In this document: one piece after another, positions 48,151 through 59,500 of the stretch
Numbering within the stretch: the first letter of the stretch is position 1
Layout of the letters: every line of letters starts with the position of its first letter
Assembly (NCBI GenBank): GCA_004431415.1
Contig: QPMI01000534.1
Location: 1-64,000 of the forward strand
Reading direction: 5' to 3'
DNA: 64,000 nt
Source: Cyanophora paradoxa
Taxonomy: Eukaryota > Glaucocystophyceae > Cyanophorales > Cyanophoraceae
Program-made: the position numbers and the translations under genes
Notes under the pieces: model-generated
The model's input: only the letters and a program-made list of their open reading frames with translations
Database searches by the model: none
What the model was told of the DNA's origin: nothing

Positions 48151-50232
48151 TCACGGCCCTAGCTGTGCCTGGCGCTGCCACCGCTCAGGCGCAGGTGGGC
48201 TGCCGCGGCCGCCCGTCAGCTGGAGGGAGCAACGCGGAGGGGCGGGCGGGCGGGCGGGCGCACCGATGGCGGCGGAGAGGGCCGAGGCCTGCGCCTGGGC
48301 GGGCCCCTCGCGGGCGGAGACGGAGGGCTCGCCCACCGACGGTCCGGTGGAGGAGGTGTCCGAGTGGCTGCGGGCCGACGAGGGCGCGGCGAAGGCGCTC
48401 CGCGGGGAAGAGAGATTCGACAGGGAGCGGGTGCGGTCCGGGCTCAGCACGCCGCTGCAGCTGCCGAGCGAGAGGGCTACCGCCCGCTCCGCCGCCGTGG
48501 CGCTCGCGAAGACGCTCTGGAGGCCGGCGGCGCGGGTGGAGGGGGCGGCGGCGGGGATGCGGAGGGGGCCCGAGTGGCGCGCTCCGGCGCTCGCCGCGGC
48601 GTGGTGGGCGCGGCGCGCGGCCGACTCCTGCTGGGCCTTCGCGTTGAGCTTGTCGAGGTTGAGCGGGTTCAGCCCGCGCGGCCGCTTCCCCGAGAAGTCC
48701 GAGGTCCCGTTGCGGTTGGGCGAGGGCGGCGGGCCCGCTGCCCGCGCGGCGGCGCCGCTGCTGGGGCGCGCCGCCCCCGGAGCATGGCTCGGCACGTCGA
48801 TCGGCGTGGTCCGCTTGCGCGTCGGGCTCGTCAGCTCCGCCTCCCCTGTGCCGGGGCGGTCGCCCCGCATCATGCTGACCGGGTCGGGCGCCGGCGCCTT
48901 CGGGGACGGCCGGTCAGGCGCCGGGCGCGAAGGAGGCGGGGCGGGGCGGGGCGCACGCGGGTGTCGCGGCAGGCGACCTCGGCGGGGCTCTGCATCTGGA
49001 GGCGCCGGATCTCGCTCTCCTCCTCCTCGACCTCGAGGGCCTCCGACCCGCCGCAGAGGAGCGTGTGCGACGGCGCCTGCCCCCGCGGGGGCGAGACGTG
49101 CGCCCCGCTCTTGTACGCCAGCGGCCGGGCGCTCCCGCGCTGCGAGAAGCCCCCGAACGAGTCCTGCGGGATGACGCCCCTGCTCACCAGCTCCTGGTGC
49201 TGCGCCGCCAAGGCGTTTGAAAGGAAGGGAAAAGGAGCGCGGTCGCGGCGGCGGGGCGGGGCAGAGCGGGGCGGGGCGGGGCGGGCGGACCTGGCGCTCC
49301 AGGAGGCTTTCCATCTGCTGGAGCTCTTCTAACGAGTCGGAGCGCGCCAGCGGGTGCACGGCCGCGGAGAACGAAGCGCTGCCGGAAGCGCCGACGAGGG
49401 CCACGGGGGGGTGGATGTGGAGGGGCGAGATGGATGACGGGCGCGGGTCGCCCGAGCGCTCGCGCGGGTCGACGGAGGAGATGCGGCGCGGCGGAGCGAG
49501 GGGATCGATAGGGTCGCGGAGACGCTGCGCGCGCACGGTGAGAAAAAACGCGCGCCTCGGCGCGGCCAACGGCGTTGCGGCGCACCGGATCGAATCGCGA
49601 GAGGTCTGCGTCGTACGAGCAGGAGCGCGGAATCGCAGATTGGAGTGCGAAGACGTGTTCCCTGGCTTCGAGCACGGTTGGGGAGCAGCACCCGGCGCCC
49701 GCGCCGAACGACGCGGCGGCCGACTCCCGGCCACGCTCGGTTTGCACCGAGATACTGGAGCGCAGGAGCAGCCGCTTGGGCGAGTCTTCTTGCGATCCGT
49801 CGTCTACATCGGTCTGCGTCGTCGCGTCGCTGACCGTCTGCGGGGGGCAGTCAGCGCCCGCCAGCGGCACAACCGGCGGGGGGCGGCGGCAGACCTGCGA
49901 TGCCGCTCCGGCCATCTGCACGAGGACACCGCCCGGCGTTCTTCGCACGATGGGCCGCGCGTCAAGCGACTTCCGGAGGTCTGACGCGAAGTCGGCCGCT
50001 GTGGCAGGAAGGCCCGAGGCATCCGCCGGAACTTGCGATGCGAGCGAAGTCCGAAGGGAAGCCGTGCCAAGAGAGGAAGAGGAGAGGACGCCAGCACTTG
50101 ATGCAGAAGAGGAGCGCAGCTGAAGCATCGACACTGCATGGGCGGCAAGGCCCGAGTCACGGAGTGATTCGCAAACACAGCGAGCGAAGAGCGAACCATC
50201 AAGCGCGTCCCTCGCATCTCCGCGATCGACAT
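48151..50232 (-). CDS. Ser/Pro/Ala-rich protein of unknown function
   Basis: Probable exons are 50232-50197, 50119-49556, 49524-49291, 49199-48957 and about 48919-48151. The start MSIAEMRGTRLM was chosen because its GT donor phases with the next exon. The protein is mostly low-complexity Ser, Ala, Pro and Arg and looks disordered. Short features are an ATTQTDVDD segment and a SVQTE segment that resemble dynein light-chain LC8-binding TQT motifs; a predicted coiled coil (SLEELQQMESLLERQHQELVSR interrupted by an intron); an acidic run (VEEEESEIRRLQM); and SPTRKR and TPIDVP phosphorylation-like sites. The proposed intron 49555-49525 is only 31 nt, so a frameshift or different splicing there is possible. 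I do not recognise a family. Confidence 0.55.
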
Positions 50233-50447
50233 GGTCTTCGAGTCGGCGCAGCGTGTCGAGACCCGACGTGCTCCGGCGTAGTTGAGTGAACGCCCCGAAG
50301 TTGACCTAGAGCAAGCGATTAGGCACAGACGGGAAGATGCGCGAAGCAGCGAGAAAGACCTTCACGGGACCCACAGAGATGCTAGGGTTCTTGCTCGCGC
50401 GAATCTCGCCGTGATGCCTTACCGGTGCTGATGTGGAGGATTAGCGA

Positions 50448-50880
50448 TCAGGCAGAACAGGCTCGCCGTCGAGGGGGGCGAGTCGGATGGAGCGAATAGA
50501 GACGCAAACCTCTCTGCTGACCCCTTGCCGAGCGGGGAGTCGCGACATCCCGGCGGCGGGTGCTGTCTGGCGCGCTTGACTCGAGGGGGCTGTCCTCCCG
50601 CTTGACCCGTGAGGGGCTGGGCGTTGCGCGTCCAGTTCCAGCGGTGGAAAAAGACGCATACAACTTGTCGGTCGACACCCCCACGCTCACGCCGCGGCCG
50701 ATGCCGTGGTTGCCGCGGACGGGGTCGCCTCGCTTCATGTTTTTGCGCCGCCGCCTCGCTGCTCACCTGGGCGACCGGCGTGCTACTCGGCCATGGCCAT
50801 GGACGTCGCGGCGTGGAAGTCGATGCCGGCGGCCAGCTCCCTTGCCAGGTTGTTTCGGTGGAAAAGCTGCAGTGGCGGGG
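50448..50880 (-). CDS. Possible coding fragments upstream of the Ser-rich gene
   Basis: On the minus strand, one frame near 50862-50783 reads FHRNNLARELAAGIDFHAAT and runs to a stop. A second from 50738 reads MKRGDPVRGNHGIGRGVSV and continues Ser/Arg-rich. The composition is more protein-like than the surroundings and the two could be exons of one small gene, but no family is recognised and the splice sites are ambiguous. Confidence 0.25.
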
Positions 50881-51204
50881 TACACCTTCCCGGATTGCCG
50901 AACCTGTGCCTGATATATCGATAGACAGTGATAGTACGTGCAATATTTAATGAGAATATGTATGTATACTGTGTCGCACTTAGATAATACCACGCTCAGT
51001 TAATTACCGCGGAAGCAAATTAATAACCGCGCCGAAATCTTGACGCACCGCAAATGGGGTCCGCAATATACTTTTGTACCGCGATATCGATCGCGATGAT
51101 TATCTGATGTTAAATAGCTTCATAAAGTACCCCACCCAATTACCTCACTATACATGCCTCAAAACTTTAAGATTATAACACGGTAATTTATTTTCGGGGG
51201 CGCG

Positions 51205-52075
51205 GCAGTGCGGCGGCACCCGCCACTGAGGGCCGCCAGGGCCAGCCCCGCGGCCCCGCCGGCGCCTGGGCCGCCGGACCGTCGGACGCGTACGCCGGCG
51301 CCGGCGGGCCGCGGCCCGCGGGCCGCGGCCCGCGCGCGGCCCGCGGCCCGCGGGCCGGGGCCCGGCCGGCCCGGCGCGGCCGCCGGCCGCGCGCGCGGCG
51401 CCGGCGCTAGGGTTGCCGTGTCCGATGTCCGCGGACATTGACATGTCCATGTCCGCGGACATGTCGTGTCAATGTCCGTGGGTCCGGGTGGACATGTCCG
51501 TGGACATTAGGGGGGATACCCCTCTAAACAGGCCAAAACGCGTGCAAATCATGTTTAAAACACTCTAGCAGAACACTGCAAACGTTAGCAGCATGTTTCT
51601 GGTACTCAGGAAGCGGCGGGGGGCAGCGGGGAGTCGCCGGGGGCCTCGCCCAAGCTGCCCCGCCACCTCACTTTTGGAATATAATTTAATTTAATTTAAT
51701 TTAATATTCAATGTCCGCGGACATGTCGGCGGACATGTCCGTGTCCGAATGTCCGTGTCCACCGGGTTGATTGACATGTCCATGGACACGGCAACCCTAG
51801 CCGGCGCCGGCCGCGCGGCGGGCCGCGGCCCCGAGCCGGGCCCGCGGCGGCGGCCGGCGCCGCCGGGCCGCCGGCGGGCGGCGGCGGCCCGCGCCGGCGC
51901 CGCCCGCCGGGCCCGCGGGTCGCGGCCGCCGGGCGGCAGCGCCGGGGCCGGGGCCGGCCGCCGGGCGCCGGGCGCCGCCGGCGCCGCCGGCGCCGCCGGC
52001 GCCGCCCGCGGCCGCGCGGCGCGCGCCGGCGGCCGCGCGGCCGGCGGGCTGCGCGGCTCACACGGTGCCACAGTG
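51205..52075. repeat. GC-extreme palindromic island, split by a MITE
   Basis: 51205-51407 and 51800-52075 are nearly pure G+C with nested palindromes (CCGCGG, GCGCGC, GGCGCC) and runs such as GGCGCCGCC. Between them lies an AT/GC-mixed element with its own ends and an 8-bp duplication of island sequence, so the two halves were once continuous. Frames here are compositional. Related islands occur at about 15735-15866 and 20545-20650. Confidence 0.75.
51408..51799. mobile_element. hAT-like MITE, 392 bp
   Basis: Both ends are TAGGGTTGCCGTGTCC, a perfect 16-bp terminal inverted repeat. The 8 bases outside each end are identical, GCCGGCGC (51400-51407, 51800-51807), as expected for hAT insertion. 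Inside are multiple GGACATGTCC-type palindromes near both ends. It has no coding capacity. Confidence 0.85.
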
Positions 52076-52676
52076 CAGCCACACCCGCGCATCCGTGAAA
52101 AAGTGGATCGCAAGATTTTCAGGTTTGAATAATAAACGAACTGTAATAAACGAACTACTGGAGTCCGAAATTAGTGGAATCATGGAATGAGTCAATTGCA
52201 ACTTGCAAGTAAGATTTCGGTCGACTAATTTCGTCGTTACTTCGCTAATTAAATACAGCGTTCAGCTATAGTATAAAAAACTATATTTTCCCCAGTATTT
52301 TCCTGTTTTACGGTATTACTTGCATTTTACTGATTTATCGTGGCAGCGCTAGCTAGTACACTGGCAGTCTGGAACTGACTCATTTCGGAACTTCCGATTC
52401 AAGTTCCGAAGTTCCGAATTCGAACTGAAACGTTCGACTCGCGATTCGCCAATCGCGATTCGCGATATATCGATCGGCGAACTTCGAATTCCGGAAGTTT
52501 GAATTAACTTGCGATCGAATAACTCCCGCCGTCTCCCGGAGTCCGAATTCCGGACTCCGGGAGGCGGCGGGAGCTACAAGCCTACAACTAGTAAGGTACT
52601 ACGGTAGTAGTAACTTACTGTACTAGTAAGTTACTCGCTCAGAATTGAGACCAGAGGCTGACTATTAGCTAGTACT
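52076..52676. other. Intergenic, no gene recognised
   Basis: AT-richer sequence with short palindromes (CGATTCGCCAATCGCGATTCG near 52440, GGAGTCCGAATTCCGGACTCC near 52538). No frame or RNA is supported. Confidence 0.55.
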
Positions 52677-52678
52677 TA

Positions 52679-52962
52679 CTGTAAACGTACTAATATCCGC
52701 CAGCACTTTATTTCGCCAAAACTCGAAAATCCTATATGCGCCTGTCGAAAATTAGTCCGCCAACGTCTTGATTTCACCACCCCGAGACCCTCGCCAATGA
52801 GTCGCCAATGACTCGCCATAGACCGTGATGATAGACGGGACAGCCGCTTGTACCCCATTTTCCATACAAAGGCTCAATTCGCCAGCATCAAATATTCGCC
52901 AGCGCGAGGGTCTGTCGAATATAGTCGAAATTAAACGCTGGCGGATATTTGTACGTTTACAG
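52679..52962. mobile_element. MITE with 26-bp inverted repeats and TA duplication, 284 bp
   Basis: The left end starts CTGTAAACGTACTAATATCC and continues GCCAGC. The reverse complement of the right end is the same except for one base. TA flanks both sides (52677-52678, 52963-52964), the target duplication of Tc1/mariner-type elements. Similarity between the two arms continues weakly inward through TTTATTTCG. No coding capacity. Confidence 0.8.
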
Positions 52963-53490
52963 TAACTGGCAGTGTCTGGCACTAACTGCTACTCTGCTAG
53001 TAATCCGGATCCCTGATTCCCTGGACCCTGGGCCCAGCTGGGCGGGAGGCTGGGCCGGCCCCGGCCCCCGGCCGGGGCCCGGGTGCCAGGGGCGGCGGGT
53101 GGGCCCTGGCTAAATGAGCGATATACTGCCGATAGTTTGCAGTGTAACTTTGCACACATGCCCCAAGAGCTCGAGGGTCGAGAGTCGAGACCGTTTCCGA
53201 CGTTCCGATCCCGCACCAGGCCATTGGTCGAGGCCACCCAGACAAATCCATGCAACTTGGAGTTTTCTGTTCGTGCGAGTTGCATCAACTTGCATGTATT
53301 GGTTGAGAGCACCGCCAATGAAAATTGGGCCGGGAAGAGCAATCGAGCATGAACTAGCGACTTGTCAAAGTTGTCAGCCCGTGAGTCCGTGACAGCCCCA
53401 TCCAATTGCATCCATATATATGCATCGATAAATCATCCAATTGCAAAAAGACGAGCCTCAGAGATTGTTTTGTTGTCTTTAATATCACTA

Positions 53491-53515
53491 CCTACGGGGG
53501 GTTCGCCCCACCGTA
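53491..53515. other. Stable hairpin with a TTCG loop
   Basis: CTACGG and GGGG pair with CCCC and CCGTAG around a TTCG tetraloop, leaving one unpaired A. TCTCTC and a run of ten A follow. The fold is strong for its length, but the surrounding sequence has no recognisable RNA gene. Confidence 0.6.
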
Positions 53516-55560
53516 GTCTCTCAAAAAAAAAAGAGATTGTTTTCGGAATTTGGAAAATCCGGATTGAAAATAAACGCAATCGTGCTGTTATTAGCACTCA
53601 GAAGAGCACGTGCTCCGTTAAAAAAAAAGTTATAATTATATTCAGCCAAGTAGAGTCTAACGTTAACTTTTTAGTAAGTTAACGTTGACTACTAGTACTA
53701 CTACTACTGTACTAGTAGTCCGACGGTCGTAGACTCGTAGTGGTACCGTTACTACCGACGTCTACCGTAGTGCTATTACTAGTAAGTTACTACTACCCTA
53801 ACTAATGTCGTATCTTAGACTCGTATGAGTGTGATTCGTATCGGCCTTTGGTACCCGGTAGACTCGGCGGTAGTATTCCGTCTACCGTCGACGTGCAGTC
53901 ACGTCGACTCACGTGCAGACTGTACCGGTACACGTGCAGTCTCGCGATCGGTCCAGTCACTCCACTGGCCAGTCATGATCACGAGTCCAGTGACTCCAGT
54001 ATCGGACAGACTGACTCTCAGTGACGCTACATGTACAGATAAGGATACATGTACAGTCTGACGCTGACCGTGACTGACAGTCAATGTGACTCACTGATGA
54101 TGATTCATGACAGACTGATGCAAAAATTGCAGCAAAATTCGGATCCGGAATCCGGATGTGCACCCGCGGGATTCGGCGGCTTCGGTCGCGAGTCCGCGGC
54201 CGGCGGCTCCGGCGGCGTCTGGCCGCTCCGGCGGGACTCCCGGGTCCGGGCCGGGTCCGGGTCCTCCGGGACTCCCGGCCGCGGACCGGGACTCCGGGAG
54301 ACGGCGGGAGTGTCCCGCAGTGCGCACGCCCCCATTGCCCCGCACGCGGGAGTAGTGCAACTTGGCCCTCAACTTGCCAAGTTGCAATTACCATCTTGGC
54401 AATTTGGCATGCGCAAGTTCGGAATCATCGTAACCAGTCCCGCGCGCGCGCCCACCCCTTGATCAACTCCTCCATCCTTAATGAGTCACGAGCCCTGCAA
54501 GCGTACTACGGTAATGTCCCGCAGTCCGCCGCCCGCCCTTGTCGCCGCTCCGCCCGTCCCTCCTCCCTTCGAATTCCCCCTTCGCCCCCTACCTCCTCCT
54601 CACCTACGCCCCAGGACACCGATTAAGTATAATCCGTGCCCTGTCGACGTCTTGTCGAGGTGAAGGTGGTGGCATAAGGAAGAGAGGAAGAAGGAGAGGG
54701 AGTGAGGGCAGCACTGCGGCAGCTGCAGGGGGGAGGGGGGAGGGGGGGGGCGGGTGGCAGCGGATACGGGGCGGGGTGGGGAGATCGAGGCGCGGGGATG
54801 ACAGAGTGGAGGGAGCGCGGGCAATTGCAAATAAAGCGAAAGACGGGGAGAGTTACAGCGAGGCGTGCGGCGAGCGGTCGGGCGGGGTCAGGAGGCGGGC
54901 CGGCGGGGGACTCCGGATCCGGGATCGGCCGACGCCGGATCCGGAGGGGCGGCCGAAGCCTGGCCATTGGGGATGATCGAAGTCAGGGGGGTGCCCGAAG
55001 CCGGGGTTGTGGCCGAAGCCGTGTGGTCTGCCGAGATCGGGGGGGCGGCCGAGGCGGGGGGGACGGCCGAGGGGCGGGGAGGGTCAGGATCGAGGGAGGG
55101 AGCGACTCAGTGACTCAGTGACGGTACTATATACGTATACGTACGAACGGTACCAGTACCGTAGCACTAAATTCGTACGAACGGTACCAGTATTATAATA
55201 TATATAGAACTCTGCTCCGTCACGCGTTGCAATTGTACGTTCATCGTCAACGTTAACTTGCAACTTTTCATGCAGTTGAATTTTTGCAAATCGACGTCGC
55301 CTGCAGCTGACTCAGCGACGTCGACTGGCCTGGTCTATCAGTGAATTAAATGGGGCCCGGGGGGCCGCGGGTGCGGGAGGGCTCGCCGGCCGCGGCGCCC
55401 CCCTGCTTGTGTATATATATAATATACATATATCGATCAAGAGGGAAATCGATCTAAATCGATCCGGATCCGATTGAAAGAGCTACATATATATAAATCG
55501 AGGGGGAATTCGAATACATAATCAGAGGGAAGTCGAAGATAGGGGATCCGAAAATCGCGT
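53516..55560. other. Long intergenic stretch, no gene recognised
   Basis: The interval holds repeated ACTAGTA/TACTACT words (53680-53790), GTCCGGG/CCCGGAC-rich sequence (54225-54300), a purine-rich G tract (54725-54760), AGGGGCGGCCGAAGCC-type repeats (54940-55080) and a direct repeat, TACGAACGGTACCAGTA, at 55141 and 55178. Frames across it differ in every register and match no family. Confidence 0.5.
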
Positions 55561-56509
55561 ACGCGTCAACAAGAACCGCAGCCGCCGCAGTGATCCGGCC
55601 GCAGCTGCAGGAGCACGGAACTTTACGCGCTCTAGTACCCGAATTCGAAGATCGTCGGCGCGTGATCAAGATGCTGGAGGGTAAGCCCGCTGAATGCACG
55701 CGAGACGCGCGCACTTGGCCCGCGGTCGGCGGCGTTTAATTTAGTTATCTCGCTTCGATGTAATTTCATGCTCAACATTCTAGATCCGCGCTTGAGCTTG
55801 CTTCGACGCGCGCGCGCTTGCGCTGCCATATACATACGCCTTCGTACGCGTGCATGCGCACGTGACGTCCGAAGCGTCATAGGCGCGGTCCTCGCTCCTT
55901 CTTGACCGCCAGCGGCTCCGCAGATTATGCGTCAGGCCGCGTCGGCGGTGGCTTCGGCACCGTCGCCCCTGCCCTGAAAATCGCGCGGAAGTCCGTTCAG
56001 GACATCCTCGAAGACATCAGGGTGCGTCGACGTTGGAATGCGCGCAATTTGTTAGAGCAGCGGAAGCAGCGCGCACACGACTCTCCCCACGCAGGCACCT
56101 GGCCCTCTGCAGCGCTCTCGTCAAGTGCGCGCGCGCGCGCCTTGACGTGAACGCTTTCGCTTTAATTTGCGCAGAAGCTCTAGCGTTCGAATCTTCTAGA
56201 TCTTTTTTGTTTACCAATACGCCGGGCGTGCGCAGCTGTTTCTCCCCGCTGTGCCAACTGGTGCGTGCGGATGCAGATGCCAACTACATATAGCCATATA
56301 TAGCTGCTCACTTGAAGGCAGCGCTGACTACAATCGAACCGCAGTGGCCCGCGGCGTTTTCTCCTACAAAGTGGGTGGAAAGACGACGGCCCTCGGCTCT
56401 TGCGGTGCGAATATTAATCGAAATCGATCATCCGATATATGTATACATACATGTACATATCTGATTGATTTCGGTCCTTGATTGACCCGGTCGAACTCGA
56501 AAATTGCAG
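55561..56509 (+). other. Possible 5' exons of the PFP gene
   Basis: Short stretches flanked by AG and GT read plausibly, for example VIRPQLQEHGTLRALVPEFE ending near 55679 and PALKIARKSVQDILEDI ending near 56020. They could be the N-terminus of PFP or a separate small gene. Phases could not be joined with confidence. Confidence 0.3.
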
Positions 56510-59500
56510 AGAGGATTGCAGCCCTGTACCCGAATCTCTACGGAGCACCAGAGGTTGAGATCACGATGCACGAAGGCGCGGCGAAGCAGCTCCCCCCGGG
56601 GCCCTTGCGCGATCGCTTTCTATTGCGAATCCAGCGCCGACGCCGGCGCCGCATCGGCTGATCCTCGCGCGGGCATCGCCCCCCGCAGGCGACACGCCGG
56701 TGGAGGTCGGCGACTTGGCGCGCGTCGGCATCCTCTTCGAAGGGGGGCCCGCCCCGGGCACCCTCACCCTCGTCGCCGGGCTCTAGTGAGGACCTCCCAG
56801 CCCTGACACGGCCCGGCCCCTGGCCTATCTATCTCTAAGCCTGCGGCCCTCGCTTTTCATCGCCCTTCAGCCTGCTCACAGTCGAGCCCGTGCGTCGACG
56901 TCGCGATCGCGCGCAGCGACTTCCTCCTCTCCCGCAACGCCCTCTCGACGCTCGTCGCCTTCGAGAACGGCAGCTCCGGTGCGGTTTGCCTTGCCTCGCC
57001 TCGCCTCGCCTTGCCTTGCCTTCACAATATCGTGCGCGAGTGCAGGTCTCGTGGACGGGCGCTACCGCCCCGTGGATTACCCCGCGGTGCTTTTTGATAA
57101 AATTAGATCTATATTACCTCTAAATCTCTCCCGTCATGGAGTGAGCCCCGCCCGACGTCGACAGGTCCAGGCGTCGCGCAACATCGCCGGAATGGGTGTC
57201 TTCTCCACGGGGCGCGCAAAAGTGCGCGCTACAAAATAGTCGTATACCGTAACTTATATATATAATCATAAAACTGGACTCGCGGGGCGGTCTCGTCGGC
57301 CGGGTGTTCCAGTAATAGAATGAGTTGTAGAATGCGGACTATATATATATATTTTCTAATTACATAATCCCTCTGAGTATGCGAGCGCAGCTCGAGGGGG
57401 CAGACAAGCTCGAGAAGGCCCGCGCTACGTGCGAGCGCCTCGGGCTCACGGGTGCGCGCCGTGCAATGAAATTTCGCGATACAATTTCGCGATAATCTTC
57501 TCGATTTCGAATTCGGTCGACGTCCCAGGCCTCGTTCTGGTCGGGGGGGACGAGGCGGCCACCAACGCTGCCGCCCTCGCGCAGGCGAGTACGCCCCCGC
57601 TGCCGAATTCCGTTATCCGTTATCGGGTCCCGTGCATACTGTCGCCTCCCCCCCTACCTTCACCCCCGTCCCCCTCCCCCTCCCCCGCTCCTCTTCCCCC
57701 CCCCCCCCCCCCACCTCCCCTCCCCGCCCTGGCCTCCCCGCCCCTCCCCCCTCCTCGTCCTTCCCCCACCCTTTTAAATTTTGCGAACGATGGCGATATC
57801 TGTTTTCGCGGCTCACCGCACGCCTTGTCGCGTTTTGTGCAGCACTTCGCGGCCGGCGGCTGCCCGACCAAAGTCGTCGCTATTCCCAAGAGTGACCCCG
57901 CTTCTGCTCAGTCATATTCTGCTTCAATTCCGTCTCACGCGCTTCGAATACAATGCACAGCCATCGACGGCGACCTTCAGGGCGGCCCCCTCGAGGTTCG
58001 TCAGCGCTCGATCTGGCGTTCCCGAAAATTAATGAGGCCTCAATTATAGTCTGACGTTCTAATAAAGCCCTACATATATATTGGGGTGCCTTATGCTTCT
58101 AAGCCTTATAAGCTCAGCCTTGATTGCCTTCAACTCAAAAGTCCTCTAGATCTAAGCTTGTAATTAGCTTTGATTGCCTCGAATTATGCGCCTGGCGCAG
58201 GTGACGTTCGGGTTCGACACGGCGACGCGCGTCTACTCGTCCCTCATCGGAAACCTCGCCGCCGACGCCTACTCCGCCAAGAAGGTGCCCCCCGGCTTCG
58301 TTAAGTTGGAGGCCTCGAAATGGGCCCCGGCCCGCGCCGAGTCACAGAGAGTTTCTTAAGCTTGCTGTGACCGTGGGCTTCTCCAGATGTACCACTTCGT
58401 TCGGCTGATGGGGTGAGCCCCTCCAGACTTTGCTGGAGCTCGTAATTATAATATATTTACGCGCCGCGCGCGGGGCTGACGCGACGACCCCCGCTAAGGC
58501 GGGGCGCCTCACACGTCACACTGGAGTGCGCGCTTCAGGTCCGCCCGGCCCGGCCCGGCCCCGCGGCCCTCTACTAAGAGCGCGAGCGCGAGGGCGCCGG
58601 CCCGCTGATATCGATGTTATTCTATATGAATAAATATTGATGTTACTACATTATAACATCCGATCTGCCTCTGAATCGATATCGAACGCCGACGCGGACA
58701 GACGCACCCGTGCTGCGCGCTCATCGCGGAGGAGGTCGAGGCCAAGGCTATGACCCTGGACCGGGTGCGAGCTCGAGCTCGCGGCTCCAGAAGCTCGAGC
58801 ACTGGCTCGAGCATCAAGCCGGGCTCGCTGACGGGACGGGGCGGCAGGTGACGCAGGAGATCGCCGACGTGATCGAGGAGCGCGCCGCGCGCGGCATGCA
58901 GGCGCGCCCGCGACACCCCCGCGCCCGGCCCCGCTGCTTCCTCTGCTCGCATCGCCGCTACCGCTGCCTCGGGCCTCTGAGGTCTTCCGGGCCTGAGAAG
59001 CGCGGCCGCGCATGCGCAGTACGGGGTGATCGTGATGCCTGAGGCCGTCATCCAGTACATGCCCGAGTGCGCGAAATTCTTCGAATTCGGCCGCACGTGA
59101 ACGCCACTATAACGCCATTATATCTCCTGGATCTCGATATAAATTCTTTCCTGGATATATACACACCAAATCCGGCCGTCTGCCACGCGCGAAATTCCAG
59201 TGCGCTTCGGCCCAAATCCGGCCCGAGTGCGCTTCAAAAGGCTTGCGCGAAATTCCAATGCTGCGCTACCGCCACTTAAGCACGAGGGACACATAATTAA
59301 TATTATAAATAACAATAAATAACTTTTTGCAATCCCCTTTTGCGGATATCAATCGCGGAAGCGAGCCTTTCGCCGCTCTCGCTCTCGAAATTCTTCGGCT
59401 GCACGTCAACGCCCTAAAAGCGCCATTGTATCTCTCGCGAAACTCTTTCCTGGATAATAAACATATCCCGATCCCGGAGCTCGAGATTAGACCTGATCTT

